From Distichodus sexfasciatus (lineage: Eukaryota; Chordata; Actinopteri; Characiformes; Distichodontidae): 64,000 bases of DNA. The stretch lies in contig JAVGVS010000007.1 in the NCBI GenBank assembly GCA_032718565.1, forward strand, positions 6,626,259-6,690,258, written 5' to 3'. This document shows, one piece after another, positions 62,017-64,000 of the stretch. The notes under the pieces are model-generated. The model was not told where the DNA came from, did no database searches, and worked only from the letters and a program-made list of their open reading frames with translations. How positions within the stretch are numbered: the stretch's first letter is position 1; each line of letters opens with the position of its first letter. Made by a program: the position numbers and the translations under genes.

Positions 62017-62083
62017 CAACATCTGATGCTTTGTGAACTTTTATAATTTCCGCCAGGTCAAAATTTCCAGCTATGATGGCCAC
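62017..62083 (-). CDS. shank3: shank3 exon: end of last ankyrin repeat
   Basis: This 67-bp internal exon begins at a codon boundary after a pyrimidine-rich acceptor (CTTCCTATAG) and ends in GTTG before the donor GTGAGT. It encodes 22 residues, VAIIAGNFDLAEIIKVHKAS followed by DV, plus one base. SHANK proteins carry nearly the same run (VAIIAGNFELAE) at the end of the ankyrin-repeat domain, which in the full protein packs against the N-terminal SPN domain and binds cytoskeletal partners. The split codon G|TG joins the next exon to give SDVVPFRE, which is the SHANK3 form; from memory SHANK2 has TDIVPFRE. The preceding exon, expected to end near QTPFQ, was not found up to 64000 and is probably outside the window. 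Exon identity is very secure; the paralogue is judged from all six exons together. Confidence 0.95.
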
Positions 62084-62623
62084 CTATAGGAAGGAAGAGC
62101 AATTACAATAATTAGGCTCATGTTTGCACCTCTTCAGCAACCCATTTCTCCAAACACGGACCATAGCCGCACCGGCCTTAATGTTGCATAACATTTGCAT
62201 TGCGCAGCTACAGCTCTGTAAGTCAAACTGTACAAAACGCCATGCAGCAAATTGGCGTCCGGGTCGAGGAGGGCAACTCCACACTCAGTTTACTGTTGTT
62301 ATGGAAACAATGATAGAAGCACACTAATGATAGATAAATCTGCAGCACAATTAATATTCTGCGTTTCTGCTCCCTCTTTTTCCTCTGTTCTCTCTCCGTT
62401 TGTTGTATGAACACGAGGGCTAATTAGCATCTCTTCGTTAGAGCGCCACATCTGACTTTAGCAGCTGTCTAATGGCTGCTCTGTTGGTCCACACAGCAGC
62501 ACCGTGTCTGTCCCCCCGTCACCATGTACAAACAAATTAACTTTGATCCAGGCTGGAAATATATGTGTCAATGTCAGCTGAAGTATGAGTTAAAGCTGGT
62601 AGCAATCCCTCTGTATACACAAG

Positions 62624-62690
62624 TGGTTCCCAAACTTATTCTGCAGCACCCCCCACTGTAGATAAGACAAAAATTCCAGCCCCACTTTCT
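62624..62690 (+). mobile_element. hAT-like end fragment interrupted by SINE-A
   Basis: AGTGGTTCCCAAACTTATTC followed by GCACCCCCCACTG. Beyond the SINE-A insertion, TTTTAAGTGCCCCCTTTCTC (62949-62968) may be its continuation. Confidence 0.5.
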
Positions 62691-62700
62691 CCTTACCTAA

Positions 62701-62939
62701 TAAGTGAATGATTATTTGTCATTGTGAACACACCAAAGCACAGCACCACAACGAAATGTGACCTCTGAATGACCCATCCCTGAATGAGCAGTGCGCAACT
62801 TTTTGGCAGGGCCTGGGGTGCAGTGCTTGAGACCATACCATGCTCATGAGTACCTCAGTGGTACCTTCACCGGTCTGAAACTTGTACCAGCGACCCTCCG
62901 ATCAAGGGCCAACTCCCTAACTGTTACGCTACCAACTGC
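62701..62939 (-). mobile_element. SINE-A copy inserted in hAT-like fragment
   Basis: GTGAATGATTATTTGTCATT, ACGAAATGTGACCTCTGAAT, GCTCATGAGTACCTCAGTGG, CTAACTGTTACGCTACCAAC. The flanks carry the two halves of a cccccact.. / ..tgccccc repeat, showing insertion into an older element. Confidence 0.85.
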
Positions 62940-64000
62940 ATCTAATATTTTAAGTGCCCCCTTTCTCTGTACCCATTGCTGTATTTTAGCCTTTCAGTCA
63001 CTCACGTCTGATTTATATAATGGACGTTCACACAGACGATACCAAGACACCAAGCCTATTGCCTAAAACTTAATAGATATGGTAAATAAAAGTTGTAATA
63101 AAAGTTTATAAGCATGTGTTAAGTACAAACATGTATAAACTTGGTCATAAATTGAGTGAAAAAGTAACTAGACAGCTTCCAGATCAATTGTAAGCAATAA
63201 CATGTTAACTTCCCCAACAGTACTTTTAACATATTTTTCTAAAAATCTCTTTTATGTACAACAATGCTTTAAAACTATCAGTCTGCTGATTTGTGCTCCT
63301 CTGGAATCTTTTCGGTAGCTTATATTGGCATAGGACTGAGAGTGATTAGGACAGACTCAAAGTCTCTTTAGTGCAAACCATAAGTAAAAAATGTAATATG
63401 ATCTAAACGCTCTACACCTACCTTGTGCCTATATAAGCTGGCCAGTTAATAAAGAAATCCTGCCTATAGATAAAAGCTCGACCAATAAATTGCTCTCAAT
63501 ATTTTCAGTCAATATGAGCTAACTGCAGATAGAGCAATATCTGTGTTGTTATAGTGGACAATAAATCAAAAATTAAAAAAGAGATGAAGATAAGGAAGAT
63601 GGATCCCCCAACACTGTTGAGTGTCGTTGTTGTGTGATATGAACTCCACTAATACCTTGTCTGTTTTTGTAACATTTTGCTCTTTTATATATACCAAAAA
63701 TGTACATTATGTGCTTATATTTTGGTGATGATTGATAAATAATTAACAAACGTGGGAACAGTTAAAATCATTGTTTGTATTGTCCATTTCTTATTTTTCC
63801 CCCAAAACACACAATACATCATTATCAGACTTAATAAATCCTCTAATTATCAAAGTCTATATTGATCTTAAAGGTAATACATCACTCGGGTTCTAATATA
63901 AATGACTATATTGCATTCAGGACTAAATTTGGAACAAAGTAACTATTATGTTGTAATTATATTGCCTACCATACCTTAAACGTGTGGTTACAGGATTTAT

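Larger units (their letters stand above)
62084..64000 (-). other. shank3 intron, partial (5' of the ankyrin-end exon)
   Basis: Contains a hAT-like end fragment (62624-62690) interrupted by a SINE-A copy (62701-62939). From 63070 to 64000 there is AT-rich sequence with no gene, RNA or repeat recognised. I searched for the preceding ankyrin exon ending near QTPFQ on the minus strand and did not find it. Confidence 0.75.

Noticed and set aside
62084..64000. Search for the preceding ankyrin exon
   Set aside because: No minus-strand segment ending in a QTPFQ-like codon series before a donor was found.

Overview
The window is vertebrate nuclear DNA, almost certainly from a teleost fish. It has long AT-rich introns, many (CA)n and (GA)n microsatellites, several tRNA-derived SINE families, and MITEs of the hAT-like kinds common in fish. 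There is no bacterial gene organisation, and nearly every open reading frame is a chance frame in intron or repeat DNA.

The only protein-coding gene I can support is on the minus strand: an internal part of a SHANK postsynaptic scaffold gene, best matched to SHANK3. Six coding exons, in transcript order, are 62083-62017 (end of the ankyrin-repeat domain), 57672-57333 (ankyrin-SH3 linker), 50059-49875 (proline-rich linker and first half of the SH3), 18583-18470 (second half of the SH3), 5484-5409 (SH3-PDZ linker) and 1465-1383 (start of the PDZ). Each has a consensus AG acceptor and GT donor. The five junction phases agree, so the exons join into one uninterrupted frame of 865 nt (288 codons plus one base). 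The gene continues beyond both ends: the rest of the ankyrin repeats and N-terminus lie above 64000, and the rest of the PDZ, the proline-rich region and the SAM domain lie below 1.

Just upstream of the first SH3 exon (about 50060-50620) is the one clear CpG island. An ATG in good context at 50133-50131 reads in frame straight into that exon. This is where an intragenic promoter making an ankyrin-less SHANK3 isoform would lie, as known for mammalian SHANK3, and it is the most interesting regulatory feature. Above it is a nearly pure pyrimidine tract (purine on the gene strand).

The rest is intron. The largest, 31.3 kb, splits the SH3 domain. Introns contain at least fourteen copies of one tRNA-derived SINE family (called SINE-A here), about eight copies or fragments of a tRNA-Glu-like SINE (SINE-B), two copies of a third SINE (SINE-C), a threonine-tRNA-like pseudogene with a 30-nt insertion, five MITEs with recognisable inverted ends (four with direct repeats at their edges), a degenerate ~34-bp minisatellite with a higher-order period of about 306 bp, and a 95-bp non-coding duplication. 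I saw no CRISPR array, operon, intact transposase or second gene. I found no new multi-gene system.
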